From NCBI GenBank assembly GCA_028818995.1, contig JAPPMR010000899.1, positions 1 through 7,348 on the forward strand: 7,348 bases of DNA, written 5' to 3'. The notes beneath the pieces were generated by a model. The model made no database searches and had not been told where the DNA came from. It worked only from the letters and a program-made list of their open reading frames with translations. This document shows positions 7,094-7,348 of this stretch, piece after piece (positions within the stretch are counted from its first letter, which is position 1; every line of letters starts with the position of its first letter). Source of the stretch: Candidatus Poribacteria bacterium. GTDB lineage: Bacteria; Poribacteria; WGA-4E; WGA-3G. The position numbers and the translations under genes are program-made.

Positions 7094-7124
7094 TCACAAA
7101 TGTATCTAATTGCGTCACAAATGT
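7094..7124 (-). repeat. Direct repeats, probable operator over the promoter
   Basis: The 10-mer ACATTTGTGA occurs twice on the minus strand, at 7124-7115 and 7103-7094. The copies are exact and start 21 bp apart, about two helical turns, so they face the same side of the DNA. One overlaps the -35 hexamer and the other the -10. Each is followed by CGCAAT, directly after the first copy and after a 5-base insertion in the second. This layout suits a dimeric or cooperative repressor. The XRE-domain protein encoded at the end of the operon is the obvious candidate, which is inference from context. Confidence 0.55.
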
Positions 7125-7127
7125 CAA
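7099..7127 (-). promoter_or_regulatory. Candidate proximal promoter of the CBASS operon
   Basis: On the minus strand a perfect TTGACA (7127-7122) is followed after 17 bases by TACATT (7104-7099), which matches the -10 consensus at four of six positions. The start point would fall near 7092, giving a leader of about 36 bases. Each promoter element is overlapped by one copy of an exact 10-bp direct repeat, so this promoter is well placed to be repressed. The strong -35, weak -10 and overlapping repeats make this the better candidate for regulated expression. Confidence 0.6.
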
Positions 7128-7153
7128 TACATGAAATATATTCTTTATATTAT

Positions 7154-7182
7154 ATCATACAATCGCACTCTATTAATTTCAA
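7154..7182 (-). promoter_or_regulatory. Candidate distal promoter of the CBASS operon
   Basis: On the minus strand TTGAAA (7182-7177) is followed after exactly 17 bases by TATGAT (7159-7154). Each hexamer matches the sigma-70 consensus at five of six positions. Transcription from here would give a leader of about 90 bases before the effector start codon and would cross the proximal promoter and its repeats. The region is AT-rich, so chance matches are easier than usual. Confidence 0.5.
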
Positions 7183-7289
7183 TAATTGATTGTTTTAAAA
7201 TAGAATATATAGAAAAATTTATTTGATATTCATATAAATAGTGGGCAATTTTTAACGACATTTTCAATCTTATTTGTCCATTTTTCAGC

Positions 7290-7348
7290 CTACAGCCCCC
7301 ACAGAGATGATAGTGCTTCAGCGACTTCTCTTCCTTTTTGTTCGATGC
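7290..7348 (-). CDS. 3' end of an unidentified upstream gene (partial)
   Basis: Reading the minus strand from the window edge, one frame stays open for 18 codons and ends at a TAG at 7292-7290. The residues read IEQKGREVAEALSSLWGL. The KGREVAEAL stretch looks like a genuine helical protein C-terminus, similar in style to the last helix of winged-helix regulators, but this is too short to name a family. The start lies outside the window. About 230 bases of AT-rich sequence separate it from the CBASS operon, so it is probably not in the same transcription unit. It could also be a chance open frame. Confidence 0.4.
   Translation of the reverse strand, partial: IEQKGREVAEALSSLWGL

Larger units (their letters stand above)
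7057..7289. other. AT-rich intergenic region upstream of the CBASS operon
   Basis: No convincing coding frame is visible on either strand in these 233 bases. The half nearest the effector gene holds two candidate minus-strand promoters and a pair of direct repeats, listed separately. The distal half is strongly AT-rich with no recognisable gene or hairpin terminator. Confidence 0.7.

Noticed and set aside
7057..7289. Small protein or attachment site in the AT-rich upstream region
   Set aside because: Only very short open frames occur and no repeat matching the other end of the island is visible in the window.

Overview
The window carries a compact bacterial anti-phage island read entirely from the minus strand, so gene order runs from high to low coordinates. 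The core is a complete type II CBASS operon: a Cap4-type nuclease-SAVED effector (7056-5545), a CD-NTase that makes the cyclic nucleotide alarm (5525-4389), a Cap2 E2-E1 fusion (4396-2546) and a Cap3 JAMM peptidase (2564-2028). All four are intact and carry their expected catalytic residues. The expected scheme, from known CBASS biology, is as follows: Cap2 conjugates the C-terminal glycine of the CD-NTase and so primes it, Cap3 reverses this, phage infection triggers second-messenger synthesis, and the SAVED domain of the effector binds it and unleashes dsDNA cleavage.

A fifth gene (2034-766) overlaps the end of cap3 by 7 nt and has a strong ribosome binding site inside it. It encodes an XRE helix-turn-helix fused to an ImmA/IrrE zinc metallopeptidase. 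Some other CBASS loci are controlled by a separate HTH repressor and ImmA-like protease pair (CapH and CapP). Here the two activities appear in one polypeptide at the end of the operon. The operon promoter carries two exact 10-bp direct repeats, 21 bp apart, on the -35 and -10 elements, which is a plausible operator. This fused, co-transcribed regulator is the most interesting aspect of the window.

A sixth gene (621-19) encodes a Panacea (DUF4065, SocA/GepA-like) domain protein of the kind used as antitoxin. It has its own probable promoter in the 144-bp gap after the regulator. No small toxin gene is visible inside the window, so its partner is either the XRE-ImmA protein or a gene beyond base 1.

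Upstream of the operon lies an AT-rich non-coding stretch (7057-7289) with two candidate tandem promoters. At the right edge (7290-7348) is the probable 3' end of another minus-strand gene. No tRNA, insertion sequence, CRISPR array or convincing intrinsic terminator was seen. The composition is moderately AT-rich, start sites use Shine-Dalgarno sequences and genes overlap tightly, so the source is a bacterium. The taxon cannot be fixed from the sequence alone. Domain identities rest on motif recognition, not on database searches.
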